Positions 1 to 15,100 of a DNA stretch of 64,000 bases are shown one piece after another. Numbering within the stretch: the first letter of the stretch is position 1; each line of letters opens with the position of its first letter. The stretch comes from Bedellia somnulentella (lineage: Eukaryota > Arthropoda > Insecta > Lepidoptera > Bedelliidae): the NCBI GenBank assembly GCA_963576735.1, contig OY755173.1, positions 12,370,873 through 12,434,872 on the forward strand, in the 5' to 3' direction. A model generated the notes under the pieces. It had not been told where the DNA came from. It made no database searches and saw only the letters and a program-made list of their open reading frames with translations. A program made the position numbers and the translations under genes.

Positions 1-153
1 GGAATCAAGCCTGTATTGGCCAAAAATGTCAAGATCCATGTCCTGGAAGATGTGGAGATGGTGCTGAATGTTTGGTGGTTAATCACTCACCGATCTGTTT
101 GTGTCAAACTGGATTTACAGGCGATCCGTACAAACGTTGCCATTATATTACAC
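1..153 (+). CDS. dpy: dpy exon, 3' part (end of a position-6 module)
   Basis: The frame opens at base 3 and encodes the end of a DPY module (ACIGQKCQDPC) and an EGF ending VVNHSPIC and GDPYKRC. The ending resembles position-6 modules further right (GDPYRYC, GNPYTYC), so the six-module repeat continues leftwards out of the window. The donor is gtaagt at 154, phase 1. Confidence 0.93.
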
Positions 154-3100
154 GTAAGTTTGAATTGTTAAAGTAAATACTACTTAAGATTTTATGTTAA
201 GATTTATAGTTTTCATCATTAATAGTGTCATATTATTTTGCAGCCGAAACGGATGTAGTGGTAAATGTTTGCTTCCCAAATCCTTGCGGATTAAATACCC
301 AATGCCGAGTTGTAAATGGACAAGCAGCTTGTAGTTGCTTACCTGATTTTGTAGGCCAACCACCAACTTGTAGGCCAGAATGTGTATTGAGTTCCGAATG
401 TCCAAGTGACAAAAGTTGTATAAACAGCAAATGTCTCAATCCATGCCCAGAACCATGTGGAGAGCATTCTCAATGCCGCGTTATAAATCACAATCCCATA
501 TGTTCTTGTGACAACGGGTACACAGGTGACGCATTCACTAGATGTTATCCCAACCCTATATCTCAAATAGCCTATGATGATTTTAAGGACAGAGATCCTT
601 GTATTCCATCTCCGTGTGGTCTATACGCTGAATGTCGCAATGTAAGAGGGTTGGCATCGTGCACGTGTAGGAATGGCTATATTGGTAGTCCTCCTAACTG
701 CAGACCAGAGTGTGTTACGAATCAAGATTGTCAAAGCTCCCGTGCCTGTATAAATGAAAAATGTCAAGACCCTTGCCCTGGATCCTGTGGCTTAAATGCG
801 AGATGCTCTGTTATAAATCATGTATCTATATGTTCTTGCTTGGAAGGTTATAAAGGCAATCCTTTTGACACATGCGGTTTATTGACAATGGAAGGTATGT
901 TTTGATACAAATTTAGATAAATAATAAATTTTAGAGAGTTATTACATTATCATGTTTCTTATAGATGCGCTACCATCTGACCCTTGCTCCCCTTCGCCTT
1001 GCGGCTCTAATGCTAAATGTAGCGATGGTCAATGCTTGTGTGAAGAGGGATATTTTGGTGATCCCTACGTAGGATGCCGACCCGAATGTTTGGTTAGTCA
1101 AGACTGCCATAGAAACTTAATTTGTACGAAAAACAAATGTGTGAACCCATGTCCACAAGCCTGTGGAAATAATGCAATTTGTGAAGTGATCAACCATATA
1201 CCAATGTGCTCTTGTCCACCTGGTACTGTTGGGAGCCCATTTGTATCCTGCAAAACAGTTTCAGGTACTTAATTTTTTGAATTATTTACGTTTTTTTTCA
1301 TGTTCATTTTTTTTTACATTATTGTTATAAGAATTCGTAAACAATACTGAAACAAATCAATATCCTATGCTATGTTTTTAGTGAAAATTTAAGATCGATG
1401 CTATACTACACTGGTTGTTGATAGTTACTATACTTAAATTAAAGGTGTTAACCCTATTAGTAAAACTAGTCTAGTAGTGAAAGTGATTATGGACTAAGAA
1501 TGAGTGGATTCATCATTAAATGCCTCTTGTATGCTGACGATCAAGTGCTACTTACATCGTCGGCAGAAGAGTTGCAAGAGATGATGAATATTGCATGTGA
1601 GTCTTTTGTAAGAAAGGGAATGAGGGTGAATGTGGATAAGACCAAAACGATGGTTTTTGAGAGACAGGAAGATGTGACAGAATGCGTGATTGCGATTGAT
1701 GGTAAGGATGTGGAACAGGTGAAGGAGTTTGTATATCTGGGAAGTTTGTTTACAAGGGATGGAAAATGTGATGAAGATATTGAAAGAAGAGTGAAAAAGG
1801 GTAATGCGGTAAATGGAGCAATGAATAGCCTAATGACCTGTCAATCGGTGTCTGAAAAGGCCCGAATGGCTGTGCATGATGCTGTTCTTGTTCCTACGCT
1901 TATGTATGGAAGCGAATGTTGGGTGTGGCAGAAGAAGCATGAGAGCAGAGTGAATGCAGTAGAGATGAGGTCCCTCAGAAAAATTTGTAATGTTAGATTA
2001 TGTGACCGAGTGAGAAATAGTGTTATTCGTGAAAAGTGTGGTGTGAAAGATGATATTGTAAGAAAGATAGAAAAAGGAATGTTGAGATGGTTTGGGCACA
2101 TAGAGAAGATGGATGATAGAAAATTGGTAAAAGGGATCTATAGAGCTAGTGTGGATGGTAATGTTAGTAGAGGACGACCACGGAGAACACACTTGGACCA
2201 AATTAAGAGTGTGCTCAAAAAGGCTGGCGTCCGAAGTATGAAGAATAAAAGAGCATGTATGAAAAGATTGATGGATGTAAACGAAGCTAGAGAGGTTTGT
2301 CAGGATCGTACGAAGTGGCAATCAATTGTCTCTGCCTACCCCAATGGGAACTAATGGCGTGAGTATATGTATGTATGTATGTAGTCTAGTAAATAAAAAT
2401 AAGTATATTTTGGTTCTTAGTTTCTGTCCCTCCTTTATTACGAGAACAAACTTATTTCCTTTAACTTCTTGGAATGAATATCGAAGCTATAAAAAATGTA
2501 CATTTAATAACAAATTGTTTCAGCTTCTGTAACCAGTAATCCGTGCAGCCCCAGCCCATGTGGTCCTAATAGTCAATGTAAAGACATAAATAATTTGGCA
2601 ATATGTTCATGTCTACCGAATTACTTGGGTAATCCTCCAACTTGTAGACCGGAATGTATAACTAGTTCTGAATGTCCATTAGTTAAAGCATGTAACAACC
2701 AAAAATGTATCGACCCATGCCTTGGCACTTGCGGTCAAAATGCGATTTGCAAAGTGGTCAACCATAATCCGATTTGTTCATGTCCAATCGGCCATACTGG
2801 AGACCCATTCCACCGATGCATCCCTAAGCGTAAGTGAAACATTTTATTTGTATTTTGATGGTATTTTGAAATTGCCAGAAAAATTGAAATAAATTTTGTT
2901 TTCAGCGTTGGAGTCATCGCTTTCTGTTAATCCATGCAATCCTTCACCTTGTGGACCTAATTCTATTTGCCAAGCAACTAAAGAAACACCATCTTGTTCC
3001 TGTATGCCGGAATTCTTAGGTGCTCCACCTAATTGTAGACCGGAATGTATAAGCAATAGCGAGTGTCCGATTACTAAAGCTTGCATAAACAATAAATGCT

Positions 3101-6100
3101 CAGACCCTTGTGTTGGAGTTTGTGGATTAAAAGCGCAATGTGTTGTAGTCAGTCATACACCGAACTGTATTTGTCCAACTGGCTACAATGGGGATCCGTT
3201 CACTACTTGCCGCCCGGTACAGACATTCAATGAAGATATAAAATTGAACCCATGTCAACCATCACCTTGTGGTAGCAACTCAATATGTAAACAACAAAAT
3301 AATGTTGGCTCCTGTTTATGTGTGCCAGGCTACTTTGGAAATCCTTATGAGGGTTGTCGTCCTGAATGCACTATAAACTCTGATTGTCCATCTAATAAAG
3401 TTTGCCAAAAAAATAAATGTTTAGATCCTTGCCCTGGATTATGTGCAATGAATGGTCAATGTGAAACTATAAATCATGTACCTATATGTACTTGTTTACC
3501 CGGATTCACGGGAAATCCTTTCCAGAAATGTGTGATAACACAAGGTGAATATTTATATTTGTATTTATAACTATCAGTTTTTTTTAAGTATATCCTTTTT
3601 ATTATAAATTAATCATTTTATTTACGTTATTGCAGCTGTCGAATCAGTAACAAGCCCGTGTACTCCATCACCATGCGGTCCTAACAGCGTATGCCAAGAA
3701 CGCAATGGCCAAGCTGTTTGTTCTTGTATTCAAGATTATAAAGGCAGTCCTCCCAATTGTAGACCAGAGTGCGTTGTCAGCGCTGAATGTCCGTTTAATG
3801 AAGCTTGTATGTCAATGCGGTGTGTGGATCCTTGTATCGGAAAATGTGGTCAAAATGCTCGTTGCATTGTAATTAACCATAGTCCTATATGTTCTTGCCC
3901 TGAAAAGTACACAGGGGATCCATTTTCTCGGTGTCATCCATGGATAACAACTACAATGACTCATTATGATCATAACAAAAATCCATGTCAACCATCTCCG
4001 TGCGGATTGTTTAGTGAATGTCGAGAAGTAAATGGAGTTGTATCTTGTACGTGTTTGCCAGATAATATAGGAGCACCACCAAGTTGTAGACCAGAATGCC
4101 TTATCAACGCTGAATGTCCTAGTAACGAAGCATGTATCAATAAAAAGTGTAGAGATCCTTGCCCTGGTTCGTGCGGTCTAAATGCACAATGTATAGTATT
4201 AAACCATACACCAATATGCACTTGTCTCTCAAACTACAATGGAGATGCTTTTACAGAATGCAAACCCATAAGTAAGTCTCTACTACTAAATTATACACAA
4301 AAAAATATTATACACAAAAAAATGTCTAGTTTTTTTTAATAGTTTAGTAGATAATTAATTAATGACTTAATTCTTAGTTAATACGATAGTACATTGATAT
4401 TTTCTTTCAGGGCTGATCCAACAAGATAAAGATTTATGTAATCCGTCACCTTGTGGTTTAAATGCGATTTGCAACAAAGGGGATTGCTCTTGTCTTCCGG
4501 AATATAGTGGTGACCCTTACTTGGAATGCCGACCAGAATGTGTTCTGAGTACAGATTGTCCAGAAAATAAAGCATGCATTAAACAAAAATGTTTCAACCC
4601 TTGTGAAGGCACCTGTGGGATTGATGCAATTTGCGAAGTAATAAACCATATTCCGATGTGTCGTTGCAATGTTGGAATGACCGGAAACGCTTTTGTGAAA
4701 TGTATAGAACTAAAAGGTAAAATGATAAGTGTGCAACTTATTATTTTATTTGGATAATATTTTTTTTATAATGTGTAAATGTTTTTATTTTATATTTTCA
4801 GTGGATATACCACAGCCTTGTGAGCCAAGTCCTTGTGGTCCGAATAGCCAATGTCGCGGTATTAATGGACAAGCGGCATGTTCTTGCCTCACTGGCTATA
4901 TAGGAACGCCTCCTACATGCAGACCTGAATGTGTTATCAGCAGCGACTGTCCGCCAAGTGAAGCTTGTAGCAACCAAAAATGCATTAATCCTTGTCTTGG
5001 AGCTTGTGGCGTACAAGCTGTCTGTCAAGTAATCAATCATAATCCAATTTGTTCATGCCCTGAATCTTATACAGGGAATCCATTTATCAGATGTTCAATG
5101 CAACGAAATGAACCGGAACGTGTAAATCCTTGCCAGCCATCACCTTGTGGACCTAACGCAGAATGCAAACAGATCTTAGACAATCCATCTTGCTCTTGCC
5201 TTCCTGGATATTTGGGTACACCTCCTCACTGTCGTCCAGAATGTATAAGTAATTCTGAATGTTCGTCGAATTTGGCATGTGTTAATCAGAAATGCATAGA
5301 TCCTTGTATTGGATTATGCGGTTCAAATGCTGAATGTCACGTTGTAAGTCATTCGCCTACTTGTTCGTGCATCTTTGACTACGCTGGAAATCCATACATT
5401 GGTTGCCACAAATCAATAGTTTCTGAGAGTATATCGACCCCATGTCAACCATCACCTTGCGGTACATATGCCGAATGTAAAGAATCAAGGGGTGCAGGAG
5501 CTTGTTCTTGCTTACCTGACTATTACGGAAATCCTTATGAAGGTTGCAAGCCTGAATGTTCAGTTAATACGGACTGTCCTTCAAACAAAGCATGTCTACG
5601 GAATAAATGCCAAGATCCATGTTCTGGTTCATGCGCTGAAAATGCTTTATGTCAAGTAGTAAACCATGCTCCTGTCTGTTTCTGCGATCAAGGATACACA
5701 GGAGACCCTTATCGTTACTGTGTTATCAATAGTAAGTAAATGAACAAAATATGAATACTTTTTAATTTTGTATCTTAAATAACCATACCTTAATTGTTTT
5801 AGGAGTATCAGATACACCTATCAATGTCTGCCAGCCGTCACCTTGCGGACATAACAGTCAATGCAAGGATATCAATAAGCAAGCTGTATGCTCCTGTTTA
5901 CCAGATTTTGTTGGAGTACCACCAGCTTGTCATCCAGAATGTATTGGCAGCAGTGAATGTTCACTAGACAAAGCTTGTGTGAACCAAAAATGTGACAACC
6001 CTTGTAGAAATGCTTGTGGACTTAACACAGATTGCAAAGTTATAAATCACAGTCCAATGTGTCTCTGCAAATCTCATTACACTGGAGATCCGTTTACGAT

Positions 6101-9100
6101 GTGCACACCGATAAAGCGTAAGTAAAAAACGTTATTTTTGTATCAAGTTAAAATACTTATTAGTTACCTTAATTGTTATGTTGTTGTTCAGAAGGGTTGG
6201 TTCCTCTGCCAACTCCTTCGGGGATAAACGGCGTGAACGTTCATGTTTACCTTAGTTATATTTATACAGATTTAAAAAAATGATTCATTTGTTAAAATAA
6301 CAAAATTGTGAACATACGCTTTCATTTACAAAATAATAATAAATATGTGCTACATAATTTTAATATGTATTTTTTACAGCACCGATAGCGAATTCTGAAT
6401 TAGAGCCATACAAAAATCCTTGTGTTCCTTCACCATGTGGACCTAACTCTATATGCCAAGTAGTGAATAATATACCTTCTTGTATATGCTCCAAAGAGTT
6501 TGTGGGTACTCCTCCTTATTGCCGACCAGAGTGTATAATTCATTCCGAATGCATTAGTTCTCAAGCATGCATTCAGCAGAAATGCCGGAATCCGTGTGAA
6601 GGTGCCTGTGGAAATAATGCTCTGTGTACAGTTAAACATCATACTCCGATGTGTACCTGCCCTGAAGGTTACGCTGGAGATCCATTCACGTTATGCACAA
6701 TAAAACTTCAAAGTAAGTAATATCGAAATTTCACCATAAGAAAAGTTGCATTTACGGATTTTTTACACCAATCGCTTCACAATTATATAATAATTTTATA
6801 CAATCAAAATTAAAACAAATACGTGTAAGAAAGAAAGGCGAATTCCATTGTAAATTGAAAGAATGGCCTTCAAAAATCTAAGGCATTTCAAGAATCTTCT
6901 GATTAAATGCTTTATGATGAAGCTCTTCAATATTTCATTCTATTTGATACATATCCATAGTCATATGTAAAATTGAAAATTAAGTGAGCCAATCATATAC
7001 CTCCGACAACTATTAAAAAAGAAAAGAAAAAAGAAAAGTTTTTTTTTTATTTAGCACACATATACAGTATTCAATGACATAATTTAAATATTACTCACGC
7101 ATTCTTCATTTGTTTCAGCACCCGCCCTACCAATGGACAATTGCAATCCGTCACCGTGCGGAGAAAATGCGTTATGTAAAGATGGAGTTTGCTCTTGTAT
7201 AGATGATTATACTGGAGATCCCAATATTGGGTGCAGACCAGAATGCGTTTTGAGCTCTGATTGCGCTAAAGACAAAGTTTGTATTCAAAACAAATGCGTC
7301 GATCCATGCAGCAATATATGTGCCAAAAATGCTTTTTGTAATATTGTAAATCACGTTGCAATGTGTACTTGTCCGCAAGGTTTTACTGGAAATGCTTTCT
7401 TCGATTGCCATTCTATTCCAACACCACTCGTAACTAATCCATGTAGTCCATCACCTTGCGGACAAAATAGTCGATGTAAGGAAATAAACGGTCAAGCAGT
7501 CTGTTCGTGTATTGAAGGCTTCAAAGGTAGTCCTCCAATGTGCCGCCCTGAGTGTATAATCAGCTCTGACTGTCCTCTGAATATGGCTTGTAATAATCAG
7601 AAATGTATAAATCCTTGTATCGGCGCCTGCGGTGTAGATGCAGATTGTAAAGTTATCAAGCATAATGCTATTTGTAGCTGTCCGCCCAAGTATTCTGGTG
7701 ATCCATTTATAAGATGTTTACTATTACCTCCATTGCAAGACACTGTCACACCGTGTACACCATCACCATGTGGCCCACATTCAATTTGTAAAGAGCACTC
7801 AGGTCTACCATCATGTTCCTGTTTACCAAACTATATTGGATCACCACCTTATTGCAAGCCAGAATGTGTTACAAACAGTGAGTGTACAATAAATACAGCT
7901 TGTATAAATAATAAATGTGTAGACCCATGTATCAACGCTTGTGGGCAAAACTCGCAATGCAAAACTATCAGTCATTCTCCTATGTGCTACTGTCAAATCG
8001 GTTATGTGGGAGATCCGTTTACATTCTGTGAGCCAGAAAACAAAATGAAACAAGAAATATCCAAACCTTGTAAGCCGTCACCTTGTGGATCTAATGCTAT
8101 TTGTAGAGAACAAAACTCAGCTGGTTCTTGCTCATGTATAACAGGCTTTGTGGGTAATCCATACGAAGGTTGTCGACCAGAATGTGTTATAAATACGGAT
8201 TGCACACCGAACAAAGCATGCATACAAAGTAGATGTCAAGATCCTTGCCCAGGAACGTGTGCACCATTAGCAACGTGTACGGTGGTGAATCACCTACCTG
8301 TATGTTCATGTCCGGCGGGTTACGAAGGTGATCCCTTTAATTCGTGCTCAGTTCAGAAAGGTAATAATTTTATGGATTTTAATTGACAACATAAATAAAA
8401 AGTGTTACGGTGTATGTCTTAAACATATTTTTTATGTCTTACAGTACAACAAACTCCGGTAACACCGTGTAATCCTAATCCATGTGGGCCTAATACTATC
8501 TGTCGGGAAAATAACAATCTCAGCGTCTGTTCGTGTATGCCAAACTTTATTGGGTCACCTCCTGGATGTCGCCCTGAATGCACGATCAGTACAGAGTGCC
8601 AGTCAGATATGGCCTGTGTCAATCAAAAATGCGTATCCCCGTGTCCAGGACCATGTGGAGATAACACTGACTGCAGAGTGGTAAACCATAGTCCCATATG
8701 TGCCTGCAACAATGGATACTCTGGTGATCCTTTTATACGGTGCACTCCTCAGAGTAAGTATTACAGCTAGTATTAATATTCTACATCGCAAACAGTTTGT
8801 GATTCAAGAAAAGAATCTAATTTTGGTATTGCTTATTTTTCAGTCCCGCTTGAAAGTCCAACGCGCTTACAGAATCCATGCACTCCAAACCCGTGTGGAT
8901 TAAATGCCTTATGTTCAAATGTGGGTGGTAATCCTGCTTGCAGTTGTATGTCAGGTTATTTAGGACTACCTCCGAATTGTAAACCAGAGTGTGTTATAAG
9001 CGAAGACTGCCCATCAAATATGGCATGCCTTAATATGAAGTGCAGGGATCCATGCCCCGGAAGTTGTGGCGAAAATGCTGATTGTCTTGTGTTTAAACAC

Positions 9101-12100
9101 CACCCTGCATGCGTTTGCCAACAAGGTTTAACTGGAGACCCATTTACACGATGTGTAAAACTGCCAGTTCAAGGTATGTAGATTTTATAAGAAATTCTCT
9201 TTCTGAACGTATTTTACAGCACAGTCCAGCAGTGGACGTTTATTGGCTTTATGATACATCGTTTTTTCCGTAGGTGAAGTACTTGGCCTTTAAAATGATT
9301 GATAGTAGCTGTATCATTATAGTTGTACATGAAAGTACCAACGATCCTTAATTTTACCAATTCTTCCCCTAGGTGGTAATATAATTGCTGATTCCAACGT
9401 TCTACCTTCCCCCTAATTGGCATTAAGTGTTAAAATAGATTATACAGTTACTTATTCAAGTTCAACAGTTACACATTTAAGGCAGAGCTGTGTAGTTTTG
9501 TAGCACAATAGAATAGCAGAGATGAGTCAATTTCTTCCTTCGGGTTGTCAATGGTAATTAAGGATATCGGAGGCGTTTTGAGTGATTGTTGGGCGCTGTG
9601 GCTGGGAACCCACCCCTACAGCAAACTGAGATAAAATTACAATCCACTAAATATCCATAAAAAAAACATATGGTTTTTCTTGGCAGATATCCTTCTTTCG
9701 AATCAGTGAAAAAAAGGCAAACTTGTTAAGAATAATCACTTAAATTAGTTTGCAATTCTATACAAGCAAACATCGCAAGTTTAATACAGTTGTCAAACTT
9801 AGTTCGCTTGACTCAATTACCCTTTTTATATCCCTGCATGTATTTCATTTTTTATTTTCAGATATTCAAGAAATAAACCCTTGCAATCCTTCACCCTGTG
9901 GATTTAATGCACAATGCCGTGATGGGACTTGTACTTGTTTGCCAGAATATAAAGGCGATCCTTATTTAGGATGCAAACCAGAATGTGTGACAAATAGTGA
10001 ATGTTCATCCGATAAAGTTTGCATAAATAATAGATGTAGAAATCCATGCCATGAAATATGCGCTCCAGCTGCAATTTGTAATGTATATAATCATATCCCT
10101 ATGTGTAGTTGTCCAGAAGAAATGACAGGAAATGCATTCATAGAATGTCATCCGATGCAAGGTCAGTAAACACTTACAAGTAAACAAACAAACATACACG
10201 TCATAAACACTTACAAGTAAACACTACATACATAATTATAATCTTTGACATGTCACGTACATGATTTTTTAATTAAAATACTCATTTATTGCAAATAACT
10301 TATTTTTTATAACTTAGTCTAGACTTTAACAAAATTATTTTGTTCCAGTACAAAAAAGTGAACCGTGCAACCCTAGCCCATGTGGACCCAATAGTCAGTG
10401 TAGAGAAGTTAATAATTTGGCTGTCTGTTCATGTCTACCTTCATACATGGGAAGCCCACCGCTGTGTAGACCGGAATGCACCGTGAGTTCTGAATGCCCG
10501 TCCAACGAAGCGTGCAACAACCAGAAATGTATCAATCCATGTATTGGTACTTGTGGTGTCAGTGCAAAGTGTAATGTTATAAAACATAATCCCATATGCT
10601 CATGTCCTTCATCATATACGGGTGATCCATTTATACGATGCACACCCATAAGTAAGTATTTAATCGTTTAATAATAATAATAGTTTATTACCACAAGACA
10701 TGCATCCCCACACTAGGAAAGTCTGTATGGTGGGTACCAAACACACTTAACAATTCCAATTTTATAAAGTGTTATTACAATTCATTGATAAAATAGTGTT
10801 GAAAATTAATAGCATTAAAATATAAAACTTAATCCATTTAACTTAAAACTAAATCATAATATAAATCGAAAATAATAATAATTTTGTAATTGTAAATTAT
10901 TATAACAAACAATTATACCAATAAAATCAATTATTAATAATTAATTAATCAAGATGTCTACAAAACTTTGAATAAAAGGACCATAACATTTAGAAAATTC
11001 GAGAACCTTTATATTCAAAATTACATATTAGAACTGTGTGAGTGTGTGTGCGTGTGTGTGATGTGTGTGTGTGTGTGTATGCGCGCGCATGTGGGTGTTA
11101 ATAAGTAATTTTTAAAGTTATGTGTCTCAACCTTTTAAGAAACAACTCGAATCAAATTTTAAATTTTTGAGTAGTTCATAGTCATGAGCCAGTTTTTAAC
11201 CTTTGTGTTTACCTCCCTCTTTGTACAATCTCGTATATCACTAACTTTTAATAATTCATTGTACAAGTAGGGGTGCATAAATGATGGTAACCGTTGGGAA
11301 TTTAGTAACGTTATTTTTTAAATTTTTATTATGAAAAAATCTTAACCAATAAGTAATAATAAAAGGTAATTTACCTTTACAATACCTTTGCAACTGCAGA
11401 CGTAATACTAAACTTAGATATTTAAACAAATCTCTACTTTTCTTTCAGTTGAACAGCCTGTATTACCGTCAGATGCTTGTGTGCCGTCTCCTTGTGGACC
11501 TCATTCAATTTGTAAAATTATCGGAGGTACTCCTTCGTGCACTTGTTTCCAAGGATTCATTGGCTCTCCACCTAATTGCCACCCAGAATGTGTCAGCAAC
11601 TCTGAATGTTCAAGCAACTTGGCATGCATCAACCAAAAATGTGTCGACCCTTGTCCTGGAAGTTGCGGATACAATGCCATGTGCAAAGTTGTAAGCCATG
11701 CACTTATATGTTCATGTCCATTTGATATGACTGGAGATCCGTTTATTTCCTGCAATCCTATAACAGGTAATATTTGTTTATTATAATATAATATTTTTTC
11801 AAACTGAACTACAACAAGTAATTAACTTTCGAATCTTTTACTATTGCAGAATCTTTAATAGAATACTCATCACCTTGTGAACCTTCCCCTTGTGGAATAA
11901 ATGCTGAATGTACTGAAAGGAATGGCATTGGATCATGCAGATGCATTAACACCTACTTAGGAAACCCATATGAAGGTTGTCGGCCAGAATGTGTTTTGAA
12001 CAGCGACTGTCCGCCCAGACTAGGTTGCATCAGAAATACTTGCAAAGACCCTTGTCCAGGTATTTGCGCAACAAATGCAATTTGCCAGGTCGTGAATCAT

Positions 12101-15100
12101 GTCCCAACTTGCAATTGCCCTTCAGGACTAACCGGAGATCCATTCTCTTACTGCACAACTATTAAACAAGGTAATGACTTCAAAATTATTTACTAACTGT
12201 CCAAAAAAATGACAAAATAATATTATCTAATGTGTGTAATGTTTGTTTTAGACGAATCAAAACCTGCACCTTGTATTCCATCACCTTGTGGTCCTAACAG
12301 CCAATGCCAAGAAATAAATAATCAAGCTGTTTGTAGTTGTCGGTCTGAGTACATTGGAGCTCCTCCAAATTGTCGACCAGAATGCACAATCAATAGTGAA
12401 TGTTCAAAGGAGAAAGCTTGCATAAATAATAAATGTGTAGATCCATGTATAGGTCAATGCGGGCTAAATGCTTATTGTAGAGTAATAATGCACAATCCAA
12501 TATGTTCCTGTCAAGATCGTTACACAGGAGATCCATTTGTTAACTGCATTCAAAGTAAGCTTTTAATTTTGTTTATTTGTATTATATTATGCGTATGATA
12601 AAGTATAATGATTTGTATTAACTTTGGTGAATTTTCAGTGCCGGTTTCTATCACTTCACTGGAGTCAATAAATCCTTGCGTACCGTCGCCATGTGGACCA
12701 AATTCGTTATGTGAAGAGTATAATGGCAATCCTAGATGCGTTTGTTTACCAAATTATATTGGTTCTGCACCACACTGTCGACCAGAGTGTGTCATAAATT
12801 CAGAATGTAATGCTCAAAGTGCATGCATTAATAATAGATGTATCGATCCATGTCCAGGAGCCTGTGGAAATAACGCAATTTGTTCAGTAGTTAATCATTT
12901 GCCGATATGCTCGTGCCTTCAAAATTATATTGGAAATCCGTTCATCAATTGTTTGCCGAAACCCTATGGTACGTATAGTTATCCAAGATTTTTAAAAATT
13001 TACCCGGTTGCTATTTTATTATAATTATAATATTAAAATTTCAGAAATAGAGAAAATTGATCTCTGCTCTCCATCTCCTTGTGGATCCAATGCTGAATGC
13101 AAAGATGGTATATGTACATGTATACCGGAGTATCACGGTGACCCATATTTCGGTTGCAAACCAGAATGCGTGTTGAACTCTGACTGTCCTACCGAAAAAG
13201 CTTGTTACCGAAATAAATGTCGTGACCCTTGCAATGGTACCTGTAGTACTGACGCAGTTTGCCAAGTTATCAATCATACACCAATGTGTTCTTGTCCACC
13301 TGGCATGACGGGATCTCCGTTTTACTATTGTTCTAAAATACAAGGTATAAAATATGAATCCCATTCTTAATAGTAGTGTTGAAGTGTTTTGAATATTTTT
13401 ATAAACGTTTACCAACTCTTAATCCCACAGATGCTTTGCCGAATCTATGTCAACCATCACCTTGTGGTCCTAACAGCCAATGTAAGGAGTTTAACGGTCA
13501 TGCCGTATGCGTCTGCATCCAAGGATATATCGGTAACCCACCAAATTGTAGACCAGAATGTACAGTGAGCTCTGACTGCAAGTTGAATCAAGCCTGTTCG
13601 AATCAAAAGTGTATTGATCCTTGTCAAGGGGCTTGTGGAGTTAATTCTCAATGCATTGTGGTTAATCATAATCCTGTGTGTACATGTAAAGTTGGCTATT
13701 CGGGAGATCCGTTTTCTATCTGCCAAACCATACGTAAGTATCCCTTTATATACTCGGGCAAGCAATTTAATCTGTTCCTTCAACATATTGTTTGAATTGG
13801 GTTTATGTTACAGCTATTCAGGATACGCCGCATATCAATATAAACCCATGTTTGCCCTCGCCGTGTGGGCCAAATTCGTTATGCAATGTTCAAAATGACA
13901 ATGCAATATGTCAATGTCAGCCAGATTTTAAAGGATATCCACCCAATTGTAGACCTGAATGCATCAGTAATACAGAATGCAACCGTAAGATGGCTTGTAT
14001 CAACCAAAAATGCAAAGATCCTTGTGTTGGCTCATGTGGCATTGATGCTCAGTGCAGAGTTGTGAGTCATACGCCCATTTGTTTATGCAAACCTGGTTAT
14101 ACGGGAGATCCATTCTTGACATGTACTCTTGAGGTAGCCGCTGTAGAACAAGAACGCCTAACACCGTGCGTTCCATCACCATGTGGATTAAATGCTGAAT
14201 GTAAAGAACAAAATGGAGTTGGCTCATGTACCTGTGTTACTGGGTACTTCGGTAATCCTTATGAGAATTGCAAACCTGAATGTATACTTAATTCAGATTG
14301 TCCATCGAATCTCGCTTGCTCGCAAAATAAATGCTTCGATCCATGTCCCGGCACATGCGGTATTGATGCATTGTGTCAAGTTGTTAATCACATTGCAACA
14401 TGTACTTGTCCAGAACAATTTTACGGAGACCCATATAAAATATGCACCCTGAAAATTCAAGGTAAGCCTCTAATTCAAAGACGTTCGCGAATCAAATATA
14501 AAAAAGCTTTCAAATGTTTAAGGCGATTAAGATACTCCAACAGTTAATATCATAACCTTTTCAAATATATATGCCATAAAGAGGTTCAGTAGACATACTA
14601 ATATATTGTGGAAGCTCTAAGTCGGCTTCACTACGGTACCTATTCAACCCATAAGTTATAATCCACAGTTAGAGTAGATTTTTAGTTAGTTACATTCCAT
14701 TAGTAAGTTACAATCGAGTTATAGTTATCACCTAAAGGTAAAACAGAGAAGTCTCTAGTTCTCAAGCATAATCAGCCTACGAAAATGGGGCAAGAGATTT
14801 GATGTGCCAATAATTTATGTTTTATTGCAGATGAACCCAAAGAACCATGCAACCCATCACCGTGTGGTCCTAATAGTCAATGTAGACAACAAAATGGTTT
14901 AGCAGTTTGCACATGCTTAGATGGATTCAAAGGGTCACCACCTTTGTGTCGTCCGGAATGTATTACAAATTCAGAATGTTCACTTGACAATGTATGCAAG
15001 AACATGAAATGCTTGAACCCATGCCCGGCTGCTTGTGGACGTAATACACAGTGTAGAACTATAAACCACAGCCCTATCTGCGTGTGTAAGCCCGGATTTT

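Noticed and set aside
3809..4339. Exon ends extended to the next stop codon
   Set aside because: Donors such as gtaagt interrupt the frame before the stop, and the extensions lose all EGF features.
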